A stretch of DNA of 64,000 nucleotides from contig NZ_JAGQBW010000008.1 in the NCBI RefSeq assembly GCF_024345835.1, positions 1-64,000 of the forward strand, in the 5' to 3' direction. How positions within the stretch are numbered: position 1 is the first letter of the stretch; every line of letters starts with the position of its first letter. The notes under the pieces are model-generated. The model was given only the letters and a program-made list of their open reading frames with translations, did not search any database and was not told where the DNA came from. This DNA is from Synechococcus sp. HJ21-Hayes. GTDB lineage: Bacteria; Cyanobacteriota; Cyanobacteriia; PCC-6307; Cyanobiaceae. The position numbers and the translations under genes were made by a program. This document shows, one piece after another, positions 1 to 8,435 of the stretch.

Positions 1-235
<235 letters not shown>

Positions 236-264
236 CTAGGTGTGGTTGCCGAACAGGAGCTGCC

Positions 265-1164
265 GTGACACCGCCCCTCAGCATCTCGGGAACCACAGCC
301 ATCGCAGGCGTGCTGGGCCATCCCGTGCACCATTCCCTCTCACCGGTGATGCAGAACGCGGCCCTGCGGCAGATGGGCCTCAACTGGGTGTTCCTGGCCC
401 TGCCGGCCCCGGCCGAGCAGCTGGCCACGGTGGTGCAGGGCCTGGAGGCCATGGGCTGCCGCGGCCTGAACGTCACCATCCCCCACAAGCACAGCGTGGC
501 TGCGCTGACGCGGGAGCTCAGCCCCCTAGCGGAGCGGCTGGGAGCCGTGAATGTGCTGGTGCCCATGGCTGGGGGCGGCTGGTTCGGCACCAACACCGAT
601 GTGGAGGGCTTCATCGCTCCCCTGCGCGGCACCACCGCCCCAGGCCAGCGGGCGGTGGTGCTGGGCTGCGGCGGCAGTGCCCGGGCCGTGGTAGCGGGCC
701 TGGTGGAGCTGGGCTGCAGCTCCATTGCGCTGGCGGGCCGCAGGCCCGAGGCCCTGGCGGCCTTCCAGCAGGATTGCCAGGCCTGGGTCCCGCAGCTGCA
801 GCCACTGCCCTGGACCCATGACGGCACGGGCCTCGCGGAGGCCATTGCCGCCTGCGATCTGCTGGTGAACACCACGCCGGTGGGCATGGCCTCCGCCAGC
901 AACCCCGACGCCGCAGCGGCCTGCCCCCTAGACGCCGGGGAGCTGGATGCGCTCCAGGCCAACACCGTGGTGTACGACATTATTTACACGCCACGGCCCA
1001 CCCGGCTGCTCGCCCAGGCGAGCCAACGGGGCTGCCGCAGCATCGATGGCACGGAGATGCTGGTGCAGCAGGGCGCCGCAGCCCTGCGCCTGTGGAGCGG
1101 GCAGACGGACGTGCCCGTGGACGCGATGCGCAAGGCCCTGCTGCTGCACCTCGACGGCCAGTGA
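265..1164 (+). CDS. aroE: Shikimate dehydrogenase
   Basis: 299 aa, GTG start. It reduces 3-dehydroshikimate to shikimate with NADPH in the common aromatic amino acid pathway in the cytosol. Family signs in order: the substrate-binding SLSPVMQNAAL near residue 29, the NVTIPHK segment with the catalytic Lys near residue 75, NTD near residue 110, the dinucleotide-binding GCGGSARAV near residue 133, and a C-terminal DGTEMLVQQGAAAL. Length is normal for the family. It is followed 48 bp downstream by a Tic20-type gene on the same strand. Confidence 0.95.
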   Translation: MTPPLSISGTTAIAGVLGHPVHHSLSPVMQNAALRQMGLNWVFLALPAPAEQLATVVQGLEAMGCRGLNVTIPHKHSVAALTRELSPLAERLGAVNVLVPMAGGGWFGTNTDVEGFIAPLRGTTAPGQRAVVLGCGGSARAVVAGLVELGCSSIALAGRRPEALAAFQQDCQAWVPQLQPLPWTHDGTGLAEAIAACDLLVNTTPVGMASASNPDAAAACPLDAGELDALQANTVVYDIIYTPRPTRLLAQASQRGCRSIDGTEMLVQQGAAALRLWSGQTDVPVDAMRKALLLHLDGQ

Positions 1165-1212
1165 TCGGCAGCCCACAAGCCCCCTTAGCCTCGAGCCAAT
1201 TCCGGGCCCCCC

Positions 1213-1680
1213 ATGGCTGAGATCCCCTCCTGGCAACGCCTGATGGCCCTGCTGGCCTATCTGCTGCCCTGGAGCGATGGGCTGCCCTTCGGCCGCTCCC
1301 TCACCAACCTGTTTCCGGCCCTGCAATGGCTGAGCCTCCCGGCCCTGCCGCTGGTACTCCTGCAACAGGCGGTGCCCTTCGGCGGGTTCCTGCTCTTCCT
1401 GGTGCTGTTCCTGGCCGTGGTGCGCAACCAGCGGGTGCCCTATTTCCTGCGCTTCAACGTGCTGCAGGCGATCCTCCTGGACATCGTGCTGGTGGTGCTG
1501 TCCCTGGCCTTCAACATCGTGCTGGCCCCTCTGGGTGGCAACTTCGCCGTGCGCACCCTGGCCAACAGCGTGTTCCTGGGGGTACTGCTGCTGGTGGTGT
1601 TTGCCGTGGTGCAGTGCGTGCGGGGCAAGGAAGCGGACATTCCCAGCCTCTCGGAGGCCGTGCGGATGCAGCTCTACTGA
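1213..1680 (+). CDS. Tic20 family membrane protein
   Basis: 155 aa, ATG start. Four hydrophobic segments are evident (roughly residues 35-58, 55-75, 85-105 and 118-138). The N-terminus, with PSWQRLMALLAYLLPWSDGLPFG, and the RVPYFLRFNVLQAILLDI segment match the cyanobacterial Tic20/Ycf60 family, related to a subunit of the chloroplast inner-envelope protein translocon. The function in cyanobacteria is not settled. It sits between aroE and rpsF on the same strand, and the 117 bp before rpsF could hold a promoter. Confidence 0.85.
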   Translation: MAEIPSWQRLMALLAYLLPWSDGLPFGRSLTNLFPALQWLSLPALPLVLLQQAVPFGGFLLFLVLFLAVVRNQRVPYFLRFNVLQAILLDIVLVVLSLAFNIVLAPLGGNFAVRTLANSVFLGVLLLVVFAVVQCVRGKEADIPSLSEAVRMQLY

Positions 1681-1797
1681 GGGAGGGTGCCCCCCGCGCG
1701 ATAAGGTGGTTAATCCGCCGCTGGTCGGGCAGGTCTCCCGCAGACCGGTTCCGCCAGCCACCGTCCACTTCGGCGCCCACGTCGGATCGCGAAAGCC

Positions 1798-2169
1798 ATG
1801 TCGCAGCAGCCCTACTACGAAACGATGTACATCCTTCGTCCGGACATCCCGGAGGAAGAGGTGGAAACCCATGTCGCCAAGTACCGCGACCTGGTGACTG
1901 AAGCCGGCGCCGAGGTGCTCGACTGCCAGATGCGGGGCAAGCGCCGCCTGGCCTATCCCATTGCCAAGCACAAGGAGGGCATCTACGTGCAGCTGGTGCA
2001 CAACGGTGACGGCCAGCAGGTGGCCAGCCTCGAGCGCGCCATGCGCCTCAGCGAGGACGTGATCCGTTATCTCACCGTCAAGCAGGATGGCCCTGTGCCC
2101 GCTCCCCGCAGCGGTCCCGTGCCCAGCGCCACCAGCGACGCCGCTGCCCTGGAAACCGTCGAGGCCTGA
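1798..2169 (+). CDS. rpsF: 30S ribosomal protein S6
   Basis: 123 aa, ATG start. The start [18 protein letters not shown] and the [20 protein letters not shown] segment are diagnostic of bS6, which binds 16S rRNA together with S18 in the platform of the small subunit. The last 25 residues form a Pro/Ser/Ala-rich tail beyond the core fold, as in other picocyanobacteria. A clear intrinsic terminator begins 23 bp after the stop, so the transcript ends here. Confidence 0.97.
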   Translation: MSQQPYYETMYILRPDIPEEEVETHVAKYRDLVTEAGAEVLDCQMRGKRRLAYPIAKHKEGIYVQLVHNGDGQQVASLERAMRLSEDVIRYLTVKQDGPVPAPRSGPVPSATSDAAALETVEA

Positions 2170-2191
2170 GGCCAAAACGCCAACCCCATCC

Positions 2192-2233
2192 ACGCCAGAC
2201 GCCAATGCGAGCCATTGGTCCTGGCGTTTTTTT
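2192..2233 (+). terminator. Rho-independent terminator of rpsF
   Basis: ACGCCAG at 2192-2198 pairs with CTGGCGT at 2221-2227. An inner CCAAT (2202-2206) pairs with ATTGG (2214-2218), and the stem is followed by a T run to 2233. It lies 23 bp past the rpsF stop. Confidence 0.8.
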
Positions 2234-2260
2234 GTGGCTTGGCGATGATGGGGCTTCCCG

Positions 2261-2620
2261 TTGCCGTCCAGCCCGTTGAGCCCTGAGGGTCCTGCTGAAC
2301 ACCAGAGCCTGGAGGCCGCCCAGCGGGAACTGGCGGCTAGCCAACACCAGCTAGCGGAGCTGCAGGCCCTGCTCGATGAACTGCCGGAGATCTTCGAGCG
2401 CAAATTTGAGCAGCGGCTGCAGCCCTTCCTGGAACGGCAGCGGCTGTTAGCCGAGGAAAACATCGAGCTGCGGGATCGCCTTCAGCGGCAACTGCCCTCA
2501 CCCCCTACCGAGACAGGGGCCGCCAGCAGGGGTGAACCCTCGCTGCCGGCGGTGCAACCGCTCCACCGTCTCCAGGCGGCCACCCAGCGGTTGATGGGTC
2601 CCAACGACCGGGTGGCCTGA
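2261..2620 (+). CDS. Conserved coiled-coil protein of unknown function
   Basis: 119 aa, with a TTG start at 2261; no ATG gives a better start. Residues about 14-75 are rich in Glu, Gln, Leu and Arg in heptad-like spacing (LAELQALLDELPEIFERKF), which predicts a long helix or coiled coil. The tail is Pro/Ser rich. I do not recognise a named family. It ends 6 bp from the stop of the convergent argG gene. It is probably real because the frame is open, the codon pattern matches the neighbours and it starts just after the rpsF terminator. Confidence 0.6.
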   Translation: MPSSPLSPEGPAEHQSLEAAQRELAASQHQLAELQALLDELPEIFERKFEQRLQPFLERQRLLAEENIELRDRLQRQLPSPPTETGAASRGEPSLPAVQPLHRLQAATQRLMGPNDRVA

Positions 2621-2626
2621 CCCCTG

Positions 2627-3832
2627 TCAGCCGCGGCGTGCCGCCGCCCAGAGGCGGGTGGGCAGGCCCCACACGTAAATGAACCCCTCGGCCGCCTTGT
2701 GGTCGAACTGGTCCTCGGAGCCGTAGGTGGCCATATCAGGCACATACAGGCTGTTGGTGGCACTGCTGCGGCCCACCACGGTGGCGTTGCCCTTGTGCAG
2801 CTTCACCCGCACCGTGCCGTTCACGGTCTGCTGCGTGCGGTCGATGAAACCGTCGAGGGCCTCCTTGAGCGGGCCATACCAGAGGCCCTGATACACCAGA
2901 TCAGCCCAGCTGGCCTCGATCTGGCGCTTGTAGCGCTGCACGTCGGCGGCGAGGGTGAGGCTCTCCAGCTCCTGGTGGGCCTTGATCAGCAGCAGCAGCC
3001 CGGGGGTCTCGTAGATCTCGCGGCTCTTGATGCCCACGACCCGGTTTTCCACCATGTCGAGACGGCCGAAACCGTGGCCACCCGCCAGGGCATTGGCCTT
3101 GCGGATCAGGCTCACGGGATCGAGGCGCTCCCCATCGATGCTCACGGGATTGCCCTGCTCGAACCCGATCTCCACGATCTGGGGCGCCGCCGGAGCCGCA
3201 TCCACCGACACGGTCATGGCATAGATCTCCTCCGGGGGCTCCACGTTGGGATCCTCCAGGGGGCCGGCTTCGATCGAGCGGCCCAGCAGGTTGAGGTCAA
3301 TCGAATAGGGCGACTTCTTGCTCACGGGCGAGGGAATACCGCAGCGCTCGCCGTAGGCAATCGTTTCCTCGCGGCTCATGCCCCACTCCCGGGCCGGGGT
3401 GAGCACCTTGAGGTCAGGGGCCAGGGCGCCGATGGCCACATCGAAACGCACCTGGTCATTGCCTTTGCCGGTGCAGCCGTGGGCCACCGCATCGGCGCCC
3501 ACCTCGCGGGCGATCTCCACCAGGCGGCGGGCGATCAGGGGCCGGGCTAGGGCCGTGCTGAGCGGGTAGCGGCCCTCGTAGAGAGCGTTGGCACGGATTG
3601 CCGGGAAGGCGAATTCGGTGATGAAGGGCTCAATCAGATCACCCACGATCGACTGGCTGGCCCCTGAATCGAGCGCCTTCTGGCGGATCGGCTCCAATTC
3701 ATCGCCCTGGCCCAGATCGGCGGCGAAGGTGATCACCTCCTCCACGCCCCACTCCTGCATCAGGTAAGGGATGCAGACGCTGGTGTCCACACCGCCGGAA
3801 TAGGCCAGCACCGCCTTTTTCGCCCGACCCAT
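2627..3832 (-). CDS. argG: Argininosuccinate synthase
   Basis: 401 aa from the ATG at 3830-3832; a TTG one codon upstream is less likely. It joins citrulline and aspartate with ATP in arginine synthesis. The N-terminal [15 protein letters not shown] is the P-loop of N-type ATP pyrophosphatases. [14 protein letters not shown] near residue 118 and the [13 protein letters not shown] segment are the citrulline/aspartate-binding regions of ArgG. Length is normal. A small membrane-protein gene lies just upstream on the same strand (18 bp gap), so the two may be co-transcribed. Confidence 0.97.
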   Translation of the reverse strand: MGRAKKAVLAYSGGVDTSVCIPYLMQEWGVEEVITFAADLGQGDELEPIRQKALDSGASQSIVGDLIEPFITEFAFPAIRANALYEGRYPLSTALARPLIARRLVEIAREVGADAVAHGCTGKGNDQVRFDVAIGALAPDLKVLTPAREWGMSREETIAYGERCGIPSPVSKKSPYSIDLNLLGRSIEAGPLEDPNVEPPEEIYAMTVSVDAAPAAPQIVEIGFEQGNPVSIDGERLDPVSLIRKANALAGGHGFGRLDMVENRVVGIKSREIYETPGLLLLIKAHQELESLTLAADVQRYKRQIEASWADLVYQGLWYGPLKEALDGFIDRTQQTVNGTVRVKLHKGNATVVGRSSATNSLYVPDMATYGSEDQFDHKAAEGFIYVWGLPTRLWAAARRG

Positions 3833-3850
3833 CAACGCGTCTCCATGCGC

Positions 3851-4123
3851 TCAGTCGGACGATTCTCCCCTGTCATGGTTTGCAGCCCCCAGGCCACGCA
3901 GCAGCACCAAGGCCATCCCCGCCGGTGGCAGGAACACCAGCGCCAGGGCCAACCAGCCGGGCGCTGCAGGATGCTCCAGGGCCCAGGCCTGGTACAGCAG
4001 GGGCTGGCTCCAATGGCGACCCGACCACACCAGCAGGCCACTCAGCCCCAGGGCGCCCCCCCACAGCAGGGCGAGCTGCAGCAGCTTGCGTGACACGGCA
4101 ACAGGCAAGGGACCCAGGGGCAA
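3851..4123 (-). CDS. Small two-TM membrane protein
   Basis: 90 aa, with a TTG start as drawn; a GTG at 4096 is an alternative. There are two hydrophobic segments: residues about 14-34 (LLQLALLWGGALGLSGLLVW) and 57-77 (LALALVFLPPAGMALVLL). A polar C-terminus carries several acidic residues. I recognise no family. It is immediately upstream of argG on the same strand and divergent from the DUF3134 gene. Confidence 0.55.
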   Translation of the reverse strand: MPLGPLPVAVSRKLLQLALLWGGALGLSGLLVWSGRHWSQPLLYQAWALEHPAAPGWLALALVFLPPAGMALVLLRGLGAANHDRGESSD

Positions 4124-4148
4124 TACAAGCCTCAGCTAAGGTGATGGA

Positions 4149-4175
4149 TTGACACCCTGCAGCGCCGGGTAGCCC
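4149..4175 (+). promoter_or_regulatory. Possible promoter for the DUF3134 gene
   Basis: A perfect TTGACA occurs at 4149-4154 in the 116-bp divergent gap before the gene at 4240. The matching -10 element is poor (GGTAGC near 4168), so this is only a candidate. Confidence 0.25.
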
Positions 4176-4239
4176 ACCAGTTTCCGACAGGGCCCTCCCA
4201 CAGGCGCTCTGCCCAAGGCCCGTCCGAACAGATCCATAC

Positions 4240-4512
4240 ATGAGCACCCTCAGCAACAGCCTCAGCAGCCTCGACGGCATCAACCCGTCGCTGACCCGCT
4301 ACGGCCGCAGCGAACCCGCACCGGTGCTGCCCCTGCGCGAAGAGCCCGACCTGCTGAGCTGGCTCGAAACCAGCGGCCGCCTGGTGGCCGATGAGGAAAC
4401 CGCCTCTGCCGACGTGAGCACCGTGGAAGAGGAAGAGCTCTCCGCGCTCATGGGCGAGAAGGAGGACTACAACGCCGCCGACGAGCAGACAGAAGAGGAC
4501 TGGGAAGACTGA
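4240..4512 (+). CDS. DUF3134 family protein
   Basis: 90 aa, ATG start. The central stretch NPSLTRYGRSEPAPVLPL followed by LLSWLETSGRLVADE is the hallmark of the cyanobacterial DUF3134 family. The C-terminal 35 residues are strongly acidic (EEEELSALMGEKEDY, then DEQTEEDWED). Soluble; function unknown. It lies upstream of mraY on the same strand with 109 bp to the chosen mraY start. Confidence 0.8.
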   Translation: MSTLSNSLSSLDGINPSLTRYGRSEPAPVLPLREEPDLLSWLETSGRLVADEETASADVSTVEEEELSALMGEKEDYNAADEQTEEDWED

Positions 4513-4621
4513 TCCGACCTAAGGTCCGGCCGAACGCGCGACCCATCGGCCGCTCCCCTTGGCTTCTCCCGCACCGGTCCAGACGTCCACCCATCGGCCT
4601 CCTGGGCGGATCACCACGCTG

Positions 4622-5704
4622 ATGGCCTCGATGCCCAGCAACAGTCGCCCCTTGGCGCTGCTGCTGGGCATCCTGCTGTTTGGCGTGGCCCTGGCCAGCG
4701 ATGTACTCAGCCAGGCCCCCCAGCTCAGCGTGCCCCTGCTGGTGGCCGCCCTGGTGAGTGCGGGCCTGGGCCGCTGGGGCTACCCCAAACTGCGCAACCT
4801 CAAGCTGGGCCAGGTGATCCGCGCCGAGGGGCCCCAGGCCCACCTGAGCAAGGCCGGCACCCCCACCATGGGCGGCCTGCTGGCGGTACCGGTTGGCGTG
4901 ATCGTGGGGGGACTGGTGAGCCCAAGCGACCCACGGCTCCTGGCCGTGGCGGCCATCACCTTGGCCACCATGGCCATCGGCGCCGTGGACGATTGGCGCA
5001 GCCTCACAAGGGGCCACAACACGGGCCTCAGCCCCCGTGGCAAGTTGCTGCTGCAAGCCCTGTCCGCCGGGATGTTCCTGGCCTGGGCGGCTTGGCAGCA
5101 GCTCCTGGGCGGCGCCCACCCCGGCGACATCGCGCTCCCCCTGGGCTGGGTGCTGCCCCTCGGCCTGTTGATCTGGCCCCTGGGCCTGTTCGTGTTCCTG
5201 GCGGAGAGCAACGCCACCAACCTCAGCGATGGCCTCGATGGCCTGGCGGCGGGCTGCGGCGCCATCGGGTTCAGCGGCCTGGGGCTGCAGCTGATGCTGC
5301 GCGGCCACGAGGGCGATCCCGCCATGGCCGGCTTCTGCGCAGCCATGGCCGGCACCTGGCTGGGCTTCCTGCTCTGGAACCGCCACAAGGCGCGGATGTT
5401 CATGGGCGACACGGGCTCGCTCGCCATGGGGGCCTCCCTGGCAGGCGTGAGCCTGCTCAGCAACAGCCTCTGGCCCCTGCTGCTCATGGGTGGAGTGTTC
5501 CTGGCCGAATCGCTCTCCGTGATCGTGCAGGTGTGGGTGTTCAAAGCCACCAAGGGCCCGGACGGCGTGGGCCGGCGCGTGCTGCGCATGGCCCCGCTAC
5601 ATCACCACTTCGAACTGGGGGGCGCGAGCGAACAGCAGGTGGTGGTGGGCTTCTGGGCCCTCAGCTTGCTACTGGTAGTGGTGGGACTGGTGCTGCTGCC
5701 CTGA
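4622..5704 (+). CDS. mraY: Phospho-N-acetylmuramoyl-pentapeptide transferase
   Basis: 360 aa from the ATG at 4622; an in-frame TTG at 4559 would add 21 residues with no family support. It is an integral membrane enzyme that moves phospho-MurNAc-pentapeptide from UDP to undecaprenyl phosphate, giving lipid I. About ten hydrophobic segments are present. Key motifs are KAGTPTMGG near residue 79, DDW with the acidic pair near residue 123, [15 protein letters not shown] near residue 200, GDTGSLAMG near residue 264, and [11 protein letters not shown] near residue 325. Length is normal for the family. Confidence 0.96.
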   Translation: MASMPSNSRPLALLLGILLFGVALASDVLSQAPQLSVPLLVAALVSAGLGRWGYPKLRNLKLGQVIRAEGPQAHLSKAGTPTMGGLLAVPVGVIVGGLVSPSDPRLLAVAAITLATMAIGAVDDWRSLTRGHNTGLSPRGKLLLQALSAGMFLAWAAWQQLLGGAHPGDIALPLGWVLPLGLLIWPLGLFVFLAESNATNLSDGLDGLAAGCGAIGFSGLGLQLMLRGHEGDPAMAGFCAAMAGTWLGFLLWNRHKARMFMGDTGSLAMGASLAGVSLLSNSLWPLLLMGGVFLAESLSVIVQVWVFKATKGPDGVGRRVLRMAPLHHHFELGGASEQQVVVGFWALSLLLVVVGLVLLP

Positions 5705-5705
5705 G

Positions 5706-5960
5706 ATGGCCTACTTCACCTGGAAGGAAACGGGCCTCACGGCCGACTGCGCCAGCCTCGAGGCCATGGCCGCGCGCTTTGAGGAGGCGGCAGCCCTGAT
5801 GCGGCGCATGGCGGCCGAGGGCTTCGCCCTGGAGCGCCACAGCGACGGCCAACACATCACCCACGGCGATGCCGAGGTGTTCGAGGCCTACGGGTTCATC
5901 GATGAGGAATCACCGGTGCGCCAACTCACCCTGATCGATCAACCCGGCTTACGCAGGTAA
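5706..5960 (+). CDS. Small conserved protein of unknown function
   Basis: 84 aa; the ATG lies 1 bp after the mraY stop, suggesting translational coupling. The sequence is soluble, with a helical Ala/Glu/Arg-rich middle (FEEAAALMRRMAAEGFALE) and a short acidic stretch before the end. I recognise no domain. The last 22 bp overlap the 3' end of a possible small membrane gene on the other strand. Confidence 0.65.
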   Translation: MAYFTWKETGLTADCASLEAMAARFEEAAALMRRMAAEGFALERHSDGQHITHGDAEVFEAYGFIDEESPVRQLTLIDQPGLRR

Positions 5961-6109
5961 CCCACCACCCACACCACCACGAAGGCCAGGGAGGAGAGGC
6001 CCAGATAGATCAACGACCACTTCTGCAAGGTGGCGATATCCCAGCCGTTGAGCAGCCCATTGGCGGCATCGCCCGCCGTGGAGAAGGCCAGCACTGAGGG
6101 AAACGGCAC
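5939..6109 (-). CDS. Possible small single-TM protein
   Basis: 56 aa from a GTG at 6107-6109; another GTG lies at 6092-6094. The C-terminal half, NGWDIATLQKWSLIYLGLSS followed by LAFVVVWVVGYLRKPG, looks like a genuine single-TM protein with a short basic tail. The frame extends upstream without an ATG, so the start is uncertain. It converges on the preceding gene with a 22-bp overlap and is divergent from purT. I do not recognise the family. Confidence 0.45.
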   Translation of the reverse strand: MPFPSVLAFSTAGDAANGLLNGWDIATLQKWSLIYLGLSSLAFVVVWVVGYLRKPG

Positions 6110-6163
6110 GGGGGTGATCGGCGGGGCAGGATCAGGGGAGTATCTCGCCTCCGCGCTCCGGCC

Positions 6164-7345
6164 ATGGCTCCACGCCCCTTCCCCTGCACCCTGATGCTCC
6201 TGGGCAGCGGCGAACTGGGCAAGGAAGTGGCCATCGCCGCCCAGCGGCTTGGCTGCCGCGTCATCGCGGTGGATCGCTATGCCGGGGCACCCGCCATGCA
6301 GGTGGCCGACGTGGCCGAGGTGATCGCCATGACGGATCCCGAAGCCCTCAAGGCGGTGGTGCGGCAGCACCGCCCCACTGTGGTGATCCCGGAGATTGAA
6401 GCCCTAGCCGTGGATGCCCTGGCAGATCTCGAGGGGGAGGGCCTCACCGTGATCCCCACCGCCCGGGCCACGGCGGTGACCATGAACCGCGACCGCATCC
6501 GCGACCTGGCCGCGAGCGAACTGGGCCTGCGCACGGCCCGCTACGCCTATGCCAGCAGCGCCGAGGAGCTAGCCGCCGCGGCCGTTCCCCTGGGCTGGCC
6601 CGTGGTGGTGAAACCAGTGATGAGCTCCTCGGGCAAGGGCCAATCCGTGGTGGAGGGCCCCGCTGAGATCAACGCCGCCTGGGAGGCAGCCATGGCCGGT
6701 GCCCGCGGCAGTGGCGCCCGGGTGATCGTGGAAGAATTCCTGCGCTTTGAGCAGGAGATCACCCTGCTCACGGTGAAGCAGTGGGCCGGAGCCACCCTCT
6801 TCTGTCCGCCCATCGGCCACATCCAGGAGCGGGGGGATTACCAGTGCAGCTGGCAGCCCGCCCACCTGGAGTGGGACCAGCTGGCAGCCGCCCAGGCCAT
6901 GGCCCGTGCCGTGACCGACAACCTGGGCGGTGCCGGCCTGTTCGGCGTGGAGTTCTTTGTGTGCGCCACCGCCGCTGGCGGCAGCGAGGTGGTGTTTTCC
7001 GAGCTATCGCCCAGGCCCCACGACACCGGGCTGGTGACCCTGGTGGGGCAGAACCTCAGCGAATTCGAGCTGCATCTGCGCGCGGTGCTGGGGCTGCCGA
7101 TTCCCGAAATCCGCTCCACGGGCCCTGCCGCCAGCCGCGTGATTCTGGCGGAGCACGCCAGTGAGAGCGTGCACTTCGAGGGCCTGGAGCAGGCCCTGGC
7201 CGAGGCCGATGTGGAAGTACTGCTCTTTGGCAAGCCCGATGCCCGCCCAAACCGGCGCATGGGTGTGGCCCTGGCCAGTGGCGCCGACCTGGATGACGCC
7301 CGCAGCCGGGCTGATCGTGCCGCCGCCGCGATCACAGTGCGCTGA
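6164..7345 (+). CDS. purT: Formate-dependent phosphoribosylglycinamide formyltransferase
   Basis: 393 aa, ATG start. It is an ATP-grasp enzyme that makes formyl-GAR from GAR, formate and ATP in purine synthesis, an alternative to the folate-dependent PurN. Seen in order: LMLLGSGELGKEVAIAAQRL, VIPEIEAL near residue 74, the ATP-grasp lid region VVVKPVMSSSGKGQS near residue 147, EEFLRFEQEITLLTV near residue 187, and VVFSELSPRPHDTGLVTL near residue 277. Length and order of motifs are normal for PurT. Confidence 0.96.
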   Translation: MAPRPFPCTLMLLGSGELGKEVAIAAQRLGCRVIAVDRYAGAPAMQVADVAEVIAMTDPEALKAVVRQHRPTVVIPEIEALAVDALADLEGEGLTVIPTARATAVTMNRDRIRDLAASELGLRTARYAYASSAEELAAAAVPLGWPVVVKPVMSSSGKGQSVVEGPAEINAAWEAAMAGARGSGARVIVEEFLRFEQEITLLTVKQWAGATLFCPPIGHIQERGDYQCSWQPAHLEWDQLAAAQAMARAVTDNLGGAGLFGVEFFVCATAAGGSEVVFSELSPRPHDTGLVTLVGQNLSEFELHLRAVLGLPIPEIRSTGPAASRVILAEHASESVHFEGLEQALAEADVEVLLFGKPDARPNRRMGVALASGADLDDARSRADRAAAAITVR

Positions 7346-7353
7346 ATCGGTTG

Positions 7354-7377
7354 CCAGAGAGGCCCAAACGCCTCTGG
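7354..7377 (+). terminator. Hairpin after purT, possible terminator
   Basis: CCAGAG-A-GGC pairs with GCCTCTGG around a short loop with one bulged A. There is no T run after it, so a terminator role is uncertain. Confidence 0.3.
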
Positions 7378-7422
7378 TGCTGATGGGTTTCGAACCGTAT
7401 GGTGCGCCCATAGAAACCAGCC

Positions 7423-8433
7423 ATGTCCCAAGCCCAGCCGAACCGCAGCCCCAGCCGCCCCCGCCGCGATCGGCGGCAGGGCCGCACCGCCGCGACGGTG
7501 ACGGATCTGGAAACCCGCCGCCAGAGGGAGCGCGCCAAGCCACGCAAGGCCCAGCGCCCCCCCAGACGCAGCGGCCTCGGCCGCCTGCCCCTATTCCTGG
7601 CCGGCATAGGGCTGGGCTATGGCCTGAGCGGCCCGCTACCCCAGCTGGCGAAGGTGGCCCTGGGGGCCCTGCCCCATCCCGGCGGCGTGCTCACCTCCCT
7701 GGTGACACCGGCCGGCATGGGCAATCGCCGGATCGTGGTGATGGGCACGGACAACGTGTCCACCAACACCGACGTGATGTTCACCGTGCAGCTCAAGGAC
7801 GGCCGCACCGAACTCACCCAGATTCCACGCGACACCTTCATCGAGTCCAACAAGTACGGCGTGATGAAGGCCAATGCGCTCTACAGCAGCGGCGATGTGG
7901 CGATGGTGAAGCAGGAGCTCACCAGGCTGATCGCGGCACCGGTTGATCGCTATCTGCTAGTGAATCTGCAGGCGGTGCAGCGGCTGGCCAATGCCCTGGG
8001 CGGGGTGGAGGTGGACGTGCCCAAGCGCATGTACTACGTGGACAACAGCCAGGGCCTCTACATCGACCTCTACCCCGGCCGCCAGCTGCTCAAAGGCCAG
8101 GAGCTCGAGGGCTTCCTGCGCTTCCGCCACGATGAACTGGGGGATATCGGCCGAATGGAACGCCAGAAGCTGGTGCTGGCGGAGGTCTTCCGCAAACTGG
8201 CGAACCCCGCCATGGTGACCCGCATCCCCGAGCTGCTGAAGATCGCCGGCAGCGACATCCGCACCGACCTCTCACCCGTGGACATGGGCACCCTGCTGAG
8301 CGCTATGGGCACCACCAAGCTCACCTCCAGCCGTCTCTCGGGAACGCCCTACTGGCACGACGACATCAGCTACTGGATGCCGGACCTGAACCCCAATCAC
8401 GCGTCCTACAAGAGCCAGGAACCGCCGATCTGA
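7423..8433 (+). CDS. LytR-CpsA-Psr (LCP) family protein
   Basis: 336 aa, ATG start. The N-terminal 45 residues are very basic, followed by a hydrophobic anchor near 49-66 (RLPLFLAGIGLGYGLSG). The remainder is an extracytoplasmic LCP domain: MGTDNVSTNTDVMFTVQL, QIPRDTFIES and LRFRHDELGDIGRMERQKL carry the conserved Asp and Arg residues that bind polyprenyl pyrophosphate. LCP enzymes attach polysaccharides or teichoic-like polymers to peptidoglycan. In cyanobacteria the substrate is not known; a cell-wall polysaccharide is inferred. Confidence 0.9.
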   Translation: MSQAQPNRSPSRPRRDRRQGRTAATVTDLETRRQRERAKPRKAQRPPRRSGLGRLPLFLAGIGLGYGLSGPLPQLAKVALGALPHPGGVLTSLVTPAGMGNRRIVVMGTDNVSTNTDVMFTVQLKDGRTELTQIPRDTFIESNKYGVMKANALYSSGDVAMVKQELTRLIAAPVDRYLLVNLQAVQRLANALGGVEVDVPKRMYYVDNSQGLYIDLYPGRQLLKGQELEGFLRFRHDELGDIGRMERQKLVLAEVFRKLANPAMVTRIPELLKIAGSDIRTDLSPVDMGTLLSAMGTTKLTSSRLSGTPYWHDDISYWMPDLNPNHASYKSQEPPI

Positions 8434-8435
8434 GC

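Noticed and set aside
928-2463. A 511-codon minus-strand frame opposite the Tic20 homologue and rpsF
   Set aside because: It runs through rpsF and its terminator and has no recognisable domain.
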